Shown here: one piece after another, positions 1-7,861 of the stretch
Layout of the letters: each line of letters begins with the position of its first letter
Numbering within the stretch: the first letter of the stretch is position 1
DNA from: JABDEZ01 sp965276955
GTDB lineage: Bacteria; Bacteroidota; Bacteroidia; Chitinophagales; Chitinophagaceae
Length of the DNA: 64,000 bases
Direction of reading: 5' to 3'
NCBI GenBank assembly: GCA_965276955.1
Contig: CBDIBP010000035.1
Location: 32,880 to 96,879, forward strand
Translations under genes and position numbers: made by a program
The notes under the pieces: model-generated
Database searches by the model: none
What the model saw: the letters and a program-made list of their open reading frames with translations, nothing else
What the model was told of the DNA's origin: nothing

Positions 1-131
1 ACCTAAGGCGACCTAACAACTACCTAAGGACAAATGACATTTGATCAAACAATATGGTTTAAAAAGGAGTGATATGTATGAGAATATTACTGACCGCTGT
101 ACGGGTATATCTTACAGACATGCGATCACAA

Positions 132-497
132 CTATTTACCGATGATCTTTTTGCGATGTGTAAGGCCCCATATGCGCATTTCATTAATAATGCGTTCAAG
201 GGTATGGCCGTGTGGTGTTAATTCATATTTCACTGTAAGTGGCTTTGTTTCAAGCACAGTTTTTGCTACCAATAGATTGGCTTCAAGGTCTTGTAGCTCT
301 TTCGAAAGCATCTTTGAGCCGATACCATCAACGATCCTTAGTATTTCCATGAAGTGCAAAGGGCCGCCACAATTAAGAGTGGTAACAATCTGTATTTTCC
401 ATTTTCCACTAAGCACGGCGATAGTATCTTTAGCTGCTATCAACTCATCGTCTTTGGTACAGGTGTTGTCCAGTATTATCGGTTCTTTCTTTCTCAT
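132..497 (-). CDS. HxlR-family winged-helix transcriptional regulator
   Basis: This 121-residue protein has the compact HxlR/DUF24 layout: an N-terminal Cys at residue 13, a helix containing LSGKWKIQIVTTL, the recognition-helix segment IGSKMLSKELQDLE, and a beta wing leading to YELTPHGHTLERII. HxlR proteins are dimeric repressors or activators, often responding to thiol or electrophile stress through the N-terminal Cys. It is transcribed away from the thioredoxin gene at 636, with 138 bp between them, so it plausibly controls that gene; this is inference. The first 131 bases of the window hold no gene that can be supported. Confidence 0.88.
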   Translation of the reverse strand: MRKKEPIILDNTCTKDDELIAAKDTIAVLSGKWKIQIVTTLNCGGPLHFMEILRIVDGIGSKMLSKELQDLEANLLVAKTVLETKPLTVKYELTPHGHTLERIINEMRIWGLTHRKKIIGK

Positions 498-635
498 GCT
501 GTCAAGGTGCCTACCTTACAAATTTATAAGAAACTAATGGCTTCATCGGTTTCCTCTATGAAACTGATTTCTCAAAGGGAACATGTGACCGTAGAGGCGT
601 CACGTTTGGTAATTTCGTTGCATAAAATTTATTCT

Positions 636-965
636 ATGTCAACGATCATTACAGATGCAAATTTTAATGCCCAGGTGCTGGGTTCTGATAAAATTTCAAT
701 GATAGACTTTTGGGCTACCTGGTGCCCTCCATGCATAGCGCTTGGCACAACTATGGATGCTCTTGCACAAGACTACGAAGGCAGGATAAATGTAGGGAAA
801 GTGAACGTTGATGAGAACCCCAATATATCAATAGCTTACGGGGTCACCAACTTGCCCTGCGTTCTCTTTATACAGGATGGTAAGGTAGTAGATAAGCAAG
901 TTGGTATGGCTGCAAAGTCGGTATACAATAAAAAGATCCAACAATTGTTACCTGCTACAGTTTAA
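636..965 (+). CDS. Thioredoxin with WCPPC active site
   Basis: A 109-residue single-domain cytoplasmic thioredoxin. The active site WCPPC is at residues 29-33, where classical thioredoxins have WCGPC, and the cis-Pro loop reads NLPCVLF, placing an extra Cys just after the cis-proline. The open frame extends upstream to 354, but that part is antisense to the HxlR gene and has no thioredoxin character, so the ATG at 636 is chosen. It is a close paralogue of trxA at 60244: about 66 of 105 aligned positions are identical by eye, including the whole DENPN region. The Pro in CPPC is expected to shift the redox potential. It sits divergent from an HxlR regulator. Confidence 0.9.
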   Translation: MSTIITDANFNAQVLGSDKISMIDFWATWCPPCIALGTTMDALAQDYEGRINVGKVNVDENPNISIAYGVTNLPCVLFIQDGKVVDKQVGMAAKSVYNKKIQQLLPATV

Positions 966-992
966 GCCTAGGTAGCAGCAATTTCTTGTTTG

Positions 993-1020
993 AAGCCCTA
1001 CGTCTTGTAGGGTTTCTTTG
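993..1020 (+). terminator. Intrinsic terminator after the WCPPC thioredoxin
   Basis: A 9-bp stem AAGCCCTAC / GTAGGGTTT (one G-T pair) with a GTCTT loop is followed by TCTTTG. It lies 28 bases after the thioredoxin stop codon. Confidence 0.6.
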
Positions 1021-1124
1021 TTTCATGCGGCATCTTTTCTAATCTTATGTTCAAAAAGTGCTATTCCATCTTAACGTATACAGCGGTGTTGGCGTATTTT
1101 TGAATTTTATTTGAAACTTCCTCT

Positions 1125-1751
1125 ATGCCATGTGCGCACAAATTCCAGAACGAGCTGGACCTTAAAAGACTTGATTTTGAGCCCGATACGCTTATTGTGG
1201 GTACATTCAATCCCGCATGGCCTGCTGAGAACGATGCTGAATGGTTCTATGGAAGGAAGACGAATAATTACTTCTGGGATGTATTGCCGCGTTTATATGG
1301 CAAACCATCTCTGATAAACACTTCGGCAAGTGAATGGAAGGAATTTTGCCGCAATAAAAAGATAGCATTTACTGATCTTATATGGGCGATAGATGATGCG
1401 GAACCAGGCAACCGGGAGCATATTAAAATGCTGACCACCTATGCAGATAAGACCTTAGAATATCGTTTTGAAGACCTGGAGTTCATGAACATTGTGGATA
1501 TACTACAACGGCAACCCAGCATCAGAAATGTATATCTTACAAGGGGGGTAACAGAAGCATTCTGGCGGCACCTTTGGAACCCGGCGATGAAATACTGCAA
1601 ACTGCGTCAACTTCATGAAAGGAAATTACTGACCCCGAATCACGAGGCTGCAGACCAGCTTGAGGCCTATAATAACCAGCATCCTGATAATAAGATAGTG
1701 CTTTTAGAAGACTATATACTAATGCGGTGGAAGCAGGAATGGCATTTTTAA
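1125..1751 (+). CDS. Uracil-DNA-glycosylase-superfamily protein
   Basis: A 208-residue protein. The segment LIVGTFNPAWP (about residues 23-33) followed by WFYGRKTNNYFWDVLP matches motif 1 and the substrate-contacting FYG..NNYFW region of UDG-fold DNA-deoxyinosine/uracil glycosylases. A later VYLTRGVTEAFW segment occupies the place of the C-terminal nucleic-acid-binding loop. The expected role is base-excision repair or a related nucleotide-binding function in the cytoplasm. The catalytic residue and substrate cannot be fixed by eye, so only the superfamily is claimed. A hairpin terminator follows 15 bases after the stop. Confidence 0.6.
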   Translation: MPCAHKFQNELDLKRLDFEPDTLIVGTFNPAWPAENDAEWFYGRKTNNYFWDVLPRLYGKPSLINTSASEWKEFCRNKKIAFTDLIWAIDDAEPGNREHIKMLTTYADKTLEYRFEDLEFMNIVDILQRQPSIRNVYLTRGVTEAFWRHLWNPAMKYCKLRQLHERKLLTPNHEAADQLEAYNNQHPDNKIVLLEDYILMRWKQEWHF

Positions 1752-1765
1752 TGTACTTAAACACG

Positions 1766-1790
1766 TAAAGCCGCTTTTTGTGCGGCTTTA
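1766..1790. terminator. Bidirectional terminator between convergent genes
   Basis: The stem TAAAGCCGC / GCGGCTTTA has a T-rich loop. It lies between the convergent glycosylase-like gene and the DinB gene and could end transcription from both sides. Confidence 0.7.
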
Positions 1791-1809
1791 CTATATATAA
1801 TATCCGATA

Positions 1810-2307
1810 TTACATTCCTTTTTCATCGGCACTTGGGCCATAGCTGCCAGGTATAGGCACATTGAGCAGGCGCAGGAATACCCCCAGTTGTGCCCTATGG
1901 TGTATTATCTGGCTGATGGTAACACGTATCACATCTTCTTTAGGCCGCACGCTTATTACTTTGTCCCCATACCGCATGGTCCAGTTGGGTTTCAGATCCT
2001 CGTCATTTGCGTTTTGCAAGGCAGCTATACCAGTAGCTAATTTTTGCTCGAAGAAATTCAGCAGTTCTATCTTGTTGTTAAGCACTGGTGGGTCCAGTTC
2101 TTTCAGGCTTATATCCAACCCGTCTGTGTTAAGGGCTATATTTATCCACTCCGGTATCTCGGCTATGTGCGACACTAATGCACGGATGGTCATACTCTTA
2201 GGGTGTGGCTGCCAGTCAAATTTATCATCAGGCACTACCGATAGCATTTTGCGTGTTTCGTTCGATTCTTGTTCCAGCTGTGTAAGGAACTTTTGTGTCA
2301 TTTGCAT
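1810..2307 (-). CDS. DinB-family putative metal-dependent protein
   Basis: A 165-residue four-helix-bundle protein of the DinB/YfiT type. The start is set at MQMTQKFL; the frame is open back to 2349 but the extra residues are not family-like. Candidate metal ligands are the His in ALVSHIAEIPEW (first helix pair) and the HH pair in ISQIIHHRAQLGVFLRLL near the C-terminus, the usual three-His arrangement. The family includes thiol-dependent transferases such as bacillithiol S-transferases, but the substrate here is unknown. It follows the WYL regulator gene on the same strand and is probably co-transcribed with it. Confidence 0.8.
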   Translation of the reverse strand: MQMTQKFLTQLEQESNETRKMLSVVPDDKFDWQPHPKSMTIRALVSHIAEIPEWINIALNTDGLDISLKELDPPVLNNKIELLNFFEQKLATGIAALQNANDEDLKPNWTMRYGDKVISVRPKEDVIRVTISQIIHHRAQLGVFLRLLNVPIPGSYGPSADEKGM

Positions 2308-2389
2308 GTTCTGTTGTTTTTTTGATGACACAAAGAAATGCACGGCCACTGACAGCCCTATGGCAGTCTGAATTTCGAAAGAAAAAAAA

Positions 2390-3091
2390 TCACATCACAT
2401 GTGCATTAGTTAGCTGCAGGCTGGCTATGTGGTCATTGAGAGTTATGTGTTCTTCCTTTTTAAAAGGGATTGTAGTTTCGGTAAGCTTTAGTATATGCAC
2501 CAGTTTAAAATCTCGATATTCGTTCCGTACATGGCACCAAGCTATTGTATGCCATGAAAAGAAGTAGAACACTAACCCTATGGGCTCTATTTGTCGTGTG
2601 CTGGTAACGCCGTTGTTGTTTCGGTATTCCAGTTCTACTATATGCTTGTTGGAAATGGCCGATTGTAATGCGGCCAGGTAATCAAAATTGCCTTTGAACT
2701 GTTCTGATACCTGTATCTTGATACTATCGGTGACACGCTCAAATCTTTCTTTCTCCTTACTGCGGAAAACGGCCTTCACTTTATTGAGTGCTGTAGCATA
2801 GTGTGCATGTATCGACCTGTCTGCCGAGCCGAAAACCATTTTTTCCATCAGCAGCAGCGCATTAGCTTCCTCTGATGTAAAAGATACCGGCGGCAAAAAA
2901 TAGCCCTGCACCAGGAAGTACCCTCTGTTTTGCTCAAAGCTTACAGGTATTCCTTGCTCCGCCAGTGCTTTAATGTCCCGGTAAACCGTACGCACACTTA
3001 TCCCATACATATCTGCTATCTGCTCGGCAGCCACATACTTTTTAGATTGCAGCATGGTAGTGATACCAAATAGGCGGTCGATGCGGTTCAT
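2390..3091 (-). CDS. YafY/WYL-domain transcriptional regulator
   Basis: A 233-residue protein with an N-terminal HTH_11 winged helix (RLFGITTMLQSKKYVAAEQI then SVRTVYRDIKALAEQGI) and a C-terminal WYL-type ligand-sensing domain (residues about 130-215). The conserved loop is degenerate: FYFFSWHTIAWCHVRNEYRDFKL, with H-T-I-A-W-C replacing the usual W-Y-L core, common in the DeoR-like YafY group. It is the first gene of a two-gene unit with the DinB gene, a frequent arrangement for such regulators, and likely controls that unit. Confidence 0.88.
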   Translation of the reverse strand: MNRIDRLFGITTMLQSKKYVAAEQIADMYGISVRTVYRDIKALAEQGIPVSFEQNRGYFLVQGYFLPPVSFTSEEANALLLMEKMVFGSADRSIHAHYATALNKVKAVFRSKEKERFERVTDSIKIQVSEQFKGNFDYLAALQSAISNKHIVELEYRNNNGVTSTRQIEPIGLVFYFFSWHTIAWCHVRNEYRDFKLVHILKLTETTIPFKKEEHITLNDHIASLQLTNAHVM

Positions 3092-3311
3092 TATAATTTC
3101 AATTTATATGCAAAAGTAATGCATGGCTAATCTTAGCTTCCTGCATTCATTAATAAAATTACACAATCGGTAAGTCCTGTACATGACCATCGTCATTCCA
3201 TTAGTTGATCTTGCTTATCTTTTTAATATCACTGTTTGGGTAATATCTTAATAGAGGTAAGCAGACCAAACTTTCATAGGCTTCTACCCGTTGCCCGCGT
3301 GGCGTTGCAGG

Positions 3312-3333
3312 TTATCCACCGCACTTATCCACA
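3312..3333 (+). promoter_or_regulatory. Tandem DnaA boxes upstream of nrdBA
   Basis: Two directly repeated 9-mers begin 13 bp apart: TTATCCACC at 3312-3320 (8 of 9) and TTATCCACA at 3325-3333 (exact match to the DnaA-box consensus). They end about 55 bp before the riboswitch of the nrdB-nrdA operon. In E. coli, DnaA boxes upstream of nrdAB couple dNTP synthesis to replication initiation. The same role here is inference. Confidence 0.55.
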
Positions 3334-3387
3334 ACGTGTTGATTACAAAATTCCAGCAGCACAGTAATAGTGCCTACATTCGATTTG

Positions 3388-3572
3388 TTATTAGGTTCAT
3401 AACAGGAAACAACTTGTAAATGATGAAAAGGGAAACCGGTGAAGACCCGGTGCTATCCCCGTAGCTGTGATCCTGACGTAGCGATACTTACGTTCTCAAC
3501 CTCTACAGCCACTATCAATTTACAGATGGGAAGGCGGTTGAAGACCAGGAAAGCCAGAAGACCTGCCTGATA
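3388..3572 (+). promoter_or_regulatory. Cobalamin (B12) riboswitch controlling nrdBA
   Basis: The conserved cobalamin-riboswitch core is present in order: AAAAGGGAAACCGGTGAA, then CCCGGTGCTATCCCCG and GCTGTGA, then the B12 box AGCCACT...GGGAAGGC at 3507-3534, then GCCAGAAGACCTGCC at 3552-3566, whose ACCT can close P1 with AGGT at 3392-3395. Downstream, 3614-3640 can fold as nested GGAA..GTCG / CGAC..TTCC arms and may be the expression platform. A -7-like TACATTCG at 3375-3382 would place the transcript start at the riboswitch edge. B12 binding is expected to switch off expression of the B12-independent reductase that follows. Confidence 0.9.
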
Positions 3573-3668
3573 ATATTTTTAGCTGCCGCTTTCGGAGGAA
3601 AAGCACCGGGCTGGGAAACTGTCGACATACGACTTATTCCTGCCTATATTCTTCCACAAGTAGTATAG

Positions 3669-4655
3669 ATGAAGTGTAAACCAGTGCATATGCAGGAAGA
3701 GTTATTATTAAAAGAGAATAAAGACCGTTTTGTTATACTCCCCATCAACTATCCTAAAGTGTGGGAGATGTATAAAAAACATGAAGCCAGTTTTTGGACC
3801 GCTGAAGAGATAGACCTGGGCAGCGACATGAAGGACTGGAACAATCTGAACGATGGGGAACGCCACTTTATATCGCACATACTCGCTTTTTTTGCTGCCA
3901 GCGATGGCATTGTGAATGAGAACCTTGCCGTCAACTTTATGAGCGAGGTACAGCTGCCGGAAGCACGTTGCTTCTACGGTTTCCAGATCATGATGGAGAA
4001 CATCCATTCTGAGACCTACGCGCTGTTGATAGATACCTATATTAAGAACAATGAAGAAAAGGACCGTTTGTTTCATGCTATAGATACTATAGATGCTGTG
4101 AAGCAAAAGGCACAATGGGCGCTGCGCTGGATAGAGAATGGAACATTCGCAGAGCGACTTGTTGCGTTTGCGGCAGTGGAAGGGATATTCTTTAGCGGTA
4201 GTTTCTGCTCCATATTTTGGTTAAAGAAACGCGGCCTGATGCCCGGCCTTACCTTCAGTAACGAGCTCATCAGCCGTGACGAAGGGCTGCACTGCGAGTT
4301 CGCCTGCCTGCTCTACGGTATGCTCAGCAATAAATTAACACAAGAACAAGTGTACGGTATAATAGGCGATGCAGTACGGATAGAGAAAGAGTTCATTACT
4401 GATGCGCTGCCTGTAGCACTGATAGGCATGAACGCTAAGCTAATGCAACAGTACATAGAGTTCGTTGCAGACAGGTGGCTGGATGAACTGGGTTACCCAA
4501 AAATGTTCAACGCCACTAACCCATTCGATTTTATGGAGATGATATCCCTCCAGGGTAAGACCAACTTCTTTGAAAAGAGGGTAGGGGATTACCAAAAGGC
4601 TGGAGTATTATCGGGCAAGGACAACCAGACCTTTTCGCTGGAAGAAGATTTTTAA
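3669..4655 (+). CDS. nrdB: Class Ia ribonucleoside-diphosphate reductase, beta subunit
   Basis: The 328-residue R2 subunit carries the di-iron tyrosyl-radical cofactor. Visible ligands are D49 (WTAEEIDL), E110 and H113 (MENIHSETY), E171 (VEGIFFSGSF), and E205 and H208 (RDEGLHCEF). The radical tyrosine is Y117, seven residues after E110 as in E. coli, so this is a Tyr-radical enzyme. The C-terminal tail FSLEEDF resembles the R1-docking peptide. An alternative start is M8 at 3690; neither start has a clear ribosome site. It is followed 29 bases later by nrdA and preceded by a cobalamin riboswitch, so B12 should repress both genes. Confidence 0.97.
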   Translation: MKCKPVHMQEELLLKENKDRFVILPINYPKVWEMYKKHEASFWTAEEIDLGSDMKDWNNLNDGERHFISHILAFFAASDGIVNENLAVNFMSEVQLPEARCFYGFQIMMENIHSETYALLIDTYIKNNEEKDRLFHAIDTIDAVKQKAQWALRWIENGTFAERLVAFAAVEGIFFSGSFCSIFWLKKRGLMPGLTFSNELISRDEGLHCEFACLLYGMLSNKLTQEQVYGIIGDAVRIEKEFITDALPVALIGMNAKLMQQYIEFVADRWLDELGYPKMFNATNPFDFMEMISLQGKTNFFEKRVGDYQKAGVLSGKDNQTFSLEEDF

Positions 4656-4684
4656 AACCATTACAACTACAAAATATTTAAGAA

Positions 4685-7078
4685 ATGCAAGTAATAAAGA
4701 GGAACGGTAAGAGAGAGAGCATAAAGTTTGACAAGATCACCGCACGTGTGGAGAAATTGTCGTACAGCTTGAGCCCGATGGTGAATGTGATAGACGTTGC
4801 CAAAAAAGTAATTGAAGGTATATATGATGGTGTAAGCACAAGCGAGCTGGATAACCTTGCCGCAGAAACTGCTGCATCGCTTACCACTAAGCACCCTGAC
4901 TACGCGTTGCTGGCCAGCCGTATAGCCGTGAGCAACCTGCACAAGAACACCATAAAATCGTTCTCTGATACCATGCGCAACCTGCACCAGTACAAGGATG
5001 CACGAAGCGGCAGGCACACGCCCATGATAGCCGACGACATCATGGAGATAATAGAAGCTAATGCAGAACTGCTTGATAGCTCTATCATTTACGATCGCGA
5101 TTTTGGCTTCGATTATTTTGGTTTTAAGACACTGGAAAAATCTTACCTGCTCCGCATAAACGGCGCAATAGTAGAGCGCCCACAGCACATGTATATGCGT
5201 GTGGCCATTGGTATACACAAAGAAGATATCGAAAGTGCTTTAAAGACATACAACCTGATGAGCGAGCGTTGGTTCACGCATGCTACACCTACATTGTTCA
5301 ATGCCGGTACGCCAAAACCACAAATGTCTTCGTGCTTCCTGCTGGCCATGAAGGATGACAGCATTGATGGTATTTATGATACGCTGAAACAAACCGCCAA
5401 GATATCGCAGAGTGCAGGTGGTATTGGTCTTTCTATACACAATGTGCGGGCTACCGGCAGCTACATAGGGGGCACCAATGGCACCAGCAATGGCCTTGTG
5501 CCGATGTTGCGTGTGTTCAACGATACGGCACGATACGTGGATCAGGGTGGCGGAAAGCGCAAAGGTGCATTTGCTATATACCTGGAGCCATGGCATGCAG
5601 ACGTTTTCGACTTCCTTGACCTGCGTAAGAACCACGGAAAGGAAGAGAACCGCGCAAGGGATCTTTTTTATGCCCTGTGGATATGCGATCTGTTCATGAA
5701 ACGTGTAGAGGCAGACGAGGATTGGAGCCTGTTCTGTCCGAATGAGGCTCCTGGCTTGCCAGATTGCTTTGGGGCAGAATTCGAAGCATTATATACCAGG
5801 TACGAAGCAGAAGGCCGTGCACGCAAGGTGGTCAAAGCACAGGAACTTTGGTTCGCCATACTGGAATCGCAGATGGAGACCGGTACTCCTTATATGTTGT
5901 ATAAAGATGCCGCCAATAGCAAGAGCAATCAGCAAAATCTGGGTACCATAAAGAGCAGCAACCTGTGTACAGAGATTATGGAGTATACTGATGCTAATGA
6001 AGTAGCTGTTTGCAACCTGGCATCATTAGCCTTACCCCGGTTCGTTACAGATGGCAAGTTCGATTTTCAGAAGCTATACGATGTGACTTACGAGGTAACA
6101 AAGAACTTGAACCGTATCATTGATAATAACTACTATCCGGTAGAGGAGGCACAAACATCTAATGTGCGCCATCGCCCTATAGGTTTGGGTGTGCAAGGGT
6201 TGGCTGATGTGTTCATACTACTCAGGTTGCCTTTTGAAAGCGACATGGCTAAGATGCTGAACAAGAACATCTTTGAAACCCTGTACTACGCTGCCATGGT
6301 AGCCAGTAAGGACCTGGCTATAGCACAAGGTGCATACGAGACGTTTGCAGGATCACCATTATCAAAAGGAATCCTTCAGTTCGATATGTGGGGTGTTCAA
6401 CCAACCGACAGGCACGATTGGGATGCGCTGCGTAAAGAAGTAATGGAGCATGGTGTGCGTAACTCTCTGCTGGTAGCGCCAATGCCTACAGCATCTACAT
6501 CGCAGATATTTGGTAATAATGAGTGCTTTGAGCCATATACGTCTAACATCTATACAAGACGTGTACTGAGTGGTGAGTTCATTATTGTGAACAAGCATTT
6601 GCTGAAAGACCTGGTGCAGCTTGGCTTGTGGAACAACACCATGAAGAACAAGATCATAGCCAACAACGGCTCTGTACAGAACATTGACGAGATACCTGCT
6701 GATATCAAAGAACTATACAAGACCGTTTGGGAAATAAAGCAGAGGAACATCATAGATATGGCTGCCGATAGGGGCGCATTCATATGCCAGTCCCAGTCGC
6801 TGAACCTGTTCGTAGATCAGCCAACAGCAGCCAAGCTTACATCCATGCACTTCTACGGCTGGAAGAAAGGTCTGAAGACCGGCATGTACTACCTGCGCAC
6901 ACAGGCAGCAACACAAGCTGTACAGTTCACCATCGAGAAACAAGGCAGTAACGATATAGAGCCTGTGATACCACACATGCCTGCTGATGCCGGTACCGAT
7001 AATGCAGACGACATCACTACGGAGTTTTCTGCGCCATCGTGCAGTATGGAAGATGGATGTTTGGTTTGTGGGTCGTAG
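4685..7078 (+). CDS. nrdA: Class Ia ribonucleoside-diphosphate reductase, alpha subunit
   Basis: The 797-residue catalytic R1 subunit reduces ribonucleoside diphosphates with NrdB. Residues 1-90 form an ATP-cone allosteric domain (QVIKRNGKRESIKFDKI). Active-site elements are C217 in QMSSCFLL, the N426-C428-E430 triad in SNLCTEIME, and the PMPTASTSQIFGNNECFEP block. The C-terminal redox pair is C792 and C795 in DGCLVCGS, the site recycled by thioredoxin or glutaredoxin. The gene is co-transcribed with nrdB under the B12 riboswitch. The order nrdB before nrdA is the reverse of E. coli. Confidence 0.97.
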   Translation: MQVIKRNGKRESIKFDKITARVEKLSYSLSPMVNVIDVAKKVIEGIYDGVSTSELDNLAAETAASLTTKHPDYALLASRIAVSNLHKNTIKSFSDTMRNLHQYKDARSGRHTPMIADDIMEIIEANAELLDSSIIYDRDFGFDYFGFKTLEKSYLLRINGAIVERPQHMYMRVAIGIHKEDIESALKTYNLMSERWFTHATPTLFNAGTPKPQMSSCFLLAMKDDSIDGIYDTLKQTAKISQSAGGIGLSIHNVRATGSYIGGTNGTSNGLVPMLRVFNDTARYVDQGGGKRKGAFAIYLEPWHADVFDFLDLRKNHGKEENRARDLFYALWICDLFMKRVEADEDWSLFCPNEAPGLPDCFGAEFEALYTRYEAEGRARKVVKAQELWFAILESQMETGTPYMLYKDAANSKSNQQNLGTIKSSNLCTEIMEYTDANEVAVCNLASLALPRFVTDGKFDFQKLYDVTYEVTKNLNRIIDNNYYPVEEAQTSNVRHRPIGLGVQGLADVFILLRLPFESDMAKMLNKNIFETLYYAAMVASKDLAIAQGAYETFAGSPLSKGILQFDMWGVQPTDRHDWDALRKEVMEHGVRNSLLVAPMPTASTSQIFGNNECFEPYTSNIYTRRVLSGEFIIVNKHLLKDLVQLGLWNNTMKNKIIANNGSVQNIDEIPADIKELYKTVWEIKQRNIIDMAADRGAFICQSQSLNLFVDQPTAAKLTSMHFYGWKKGLKTGMYYLRTQAATQAVQFTIEKQGSNDIEPVIPHMPADAGTDNADDITTEFSAPSCSMEDGCLVCGS

Positions 7079-7199
7079 AGTTTTTACCTTTTAGAATATT
7101 TTTAAAGCCTTTCAGTTGCCAAGTTTAAGTGATAAACATTTGTTCACTTGTAAATAATAAGTTGGTACTGTATATTGCGCGCTCTAAATAATATAACCT

Positions 7200-7781
7200 A
7201 TGAAACCAATTGTTTATGTAGTACCGCTAATGATCTTTATTTCCTCTTGCACCGATGCTGTAAAAGAGAATAAAGAAAAAGCGCGAGTTAACTTTAAGAG
7301 ATACGAAGACACCTCCGACTATGTAAAAGCAGGTGGCAAGATAGATAGTGTATCGCTCATTAAGATGGATAGTCTTACTGCAATGCAATTCAATGGAAAA
7401 TTTGCCCGCTCTTACAGAGCGAAATGCCTGGACAGTGAGGCAGTATCCAGGAAATGTGAGGCTAACCTCAGCGACGAAATGATGGTAAGGCGATTGACCG
7501 GGATGATGCGTGATCCCGGTGCCAAATACAAGGCCATACAAATAGAAAATGAGCGATCGATAGCAAATGATTCTACACGTATCGCCCGCATAAAGGAGCA
7601 GGTAGCTTCTATGAGGAAACAAGCGGATAGCCTGGAAGGTGCTGCTAACAATAACTTTTTCGGATATGAGGCCCACTTTAAGGTCTATGGTCAAAAAACA
7701 AACGGTCAAAAGGAATCATTTGACAAGACAATGTTGGTAGATAGAGACATTACGACATTTGCAGTGGCGCCAGGTATGTAG
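7200..7781 (+). CDS. Putative lipoprotein, function unknown
   Basis: A 193-residue protein with a short hydrophobic signal and the lipobox ISSC (Cys at about residue 17), so it is probably lipid-anchored in the periplasm or outer membrane. The mature part is charged. A helical, coiled-coil-like stretch (IARIKEQVASMRKQADSLEG) lies near residues 125-147. I recognise no family. It stands alone between nrdA and a strong terminator. Confidence 0.7.
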   Translation: MKPIVYVVPLMIFISSCTDAVKENKEKARVNFKRYEDTSDYVKAGGKIDSVSLIKMDSLTAMQFNGKFARSYRAKCLDSEAVSRKCEANLSDEMMVRRLTGMMRDPGAKYKAIQIENERSIANDSTRIARIKEQVASMRKQADSLEGAANNNFFGYEAHFKVYGQKTNGQKESFDKTMLVDRDITTFAVAPGM

Positions 7782-7805
7782 CGTGCCGATGAAACATATT
7801 TATAG

Positions 7806-7833
7806 ATGGACGCCATAAAGGCGTCCATTTTTC
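7806..7833 (+). terminator. Intrinsic terminator after the lipoprotein gene
   Basis: A perfect 9-bp stem ATGGACGCC / GGCGTCCAT with an ATAAA loop is followed by a T run. Confidence 0.85.
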
Positions 7834-7861
7834 ATGAAAGTAAACTATACATTTGACCCCT

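Noticed and set aside
74..222. Short frames starting at 74 and 78 after AAAAAGGAGTG
   Set aside because: A ribosome-site-like motif is present but both frames run into the antisense of the HxlR gene and have no recognisable content.
3581..3668. GGAGG at 3593 as ribosome site for a leader ORF after the riboswitch
   Set aside because: No start codon with a sensible frame follows at the right distance; the motif is within a possible GCTTT/AAAAGC hairpin.
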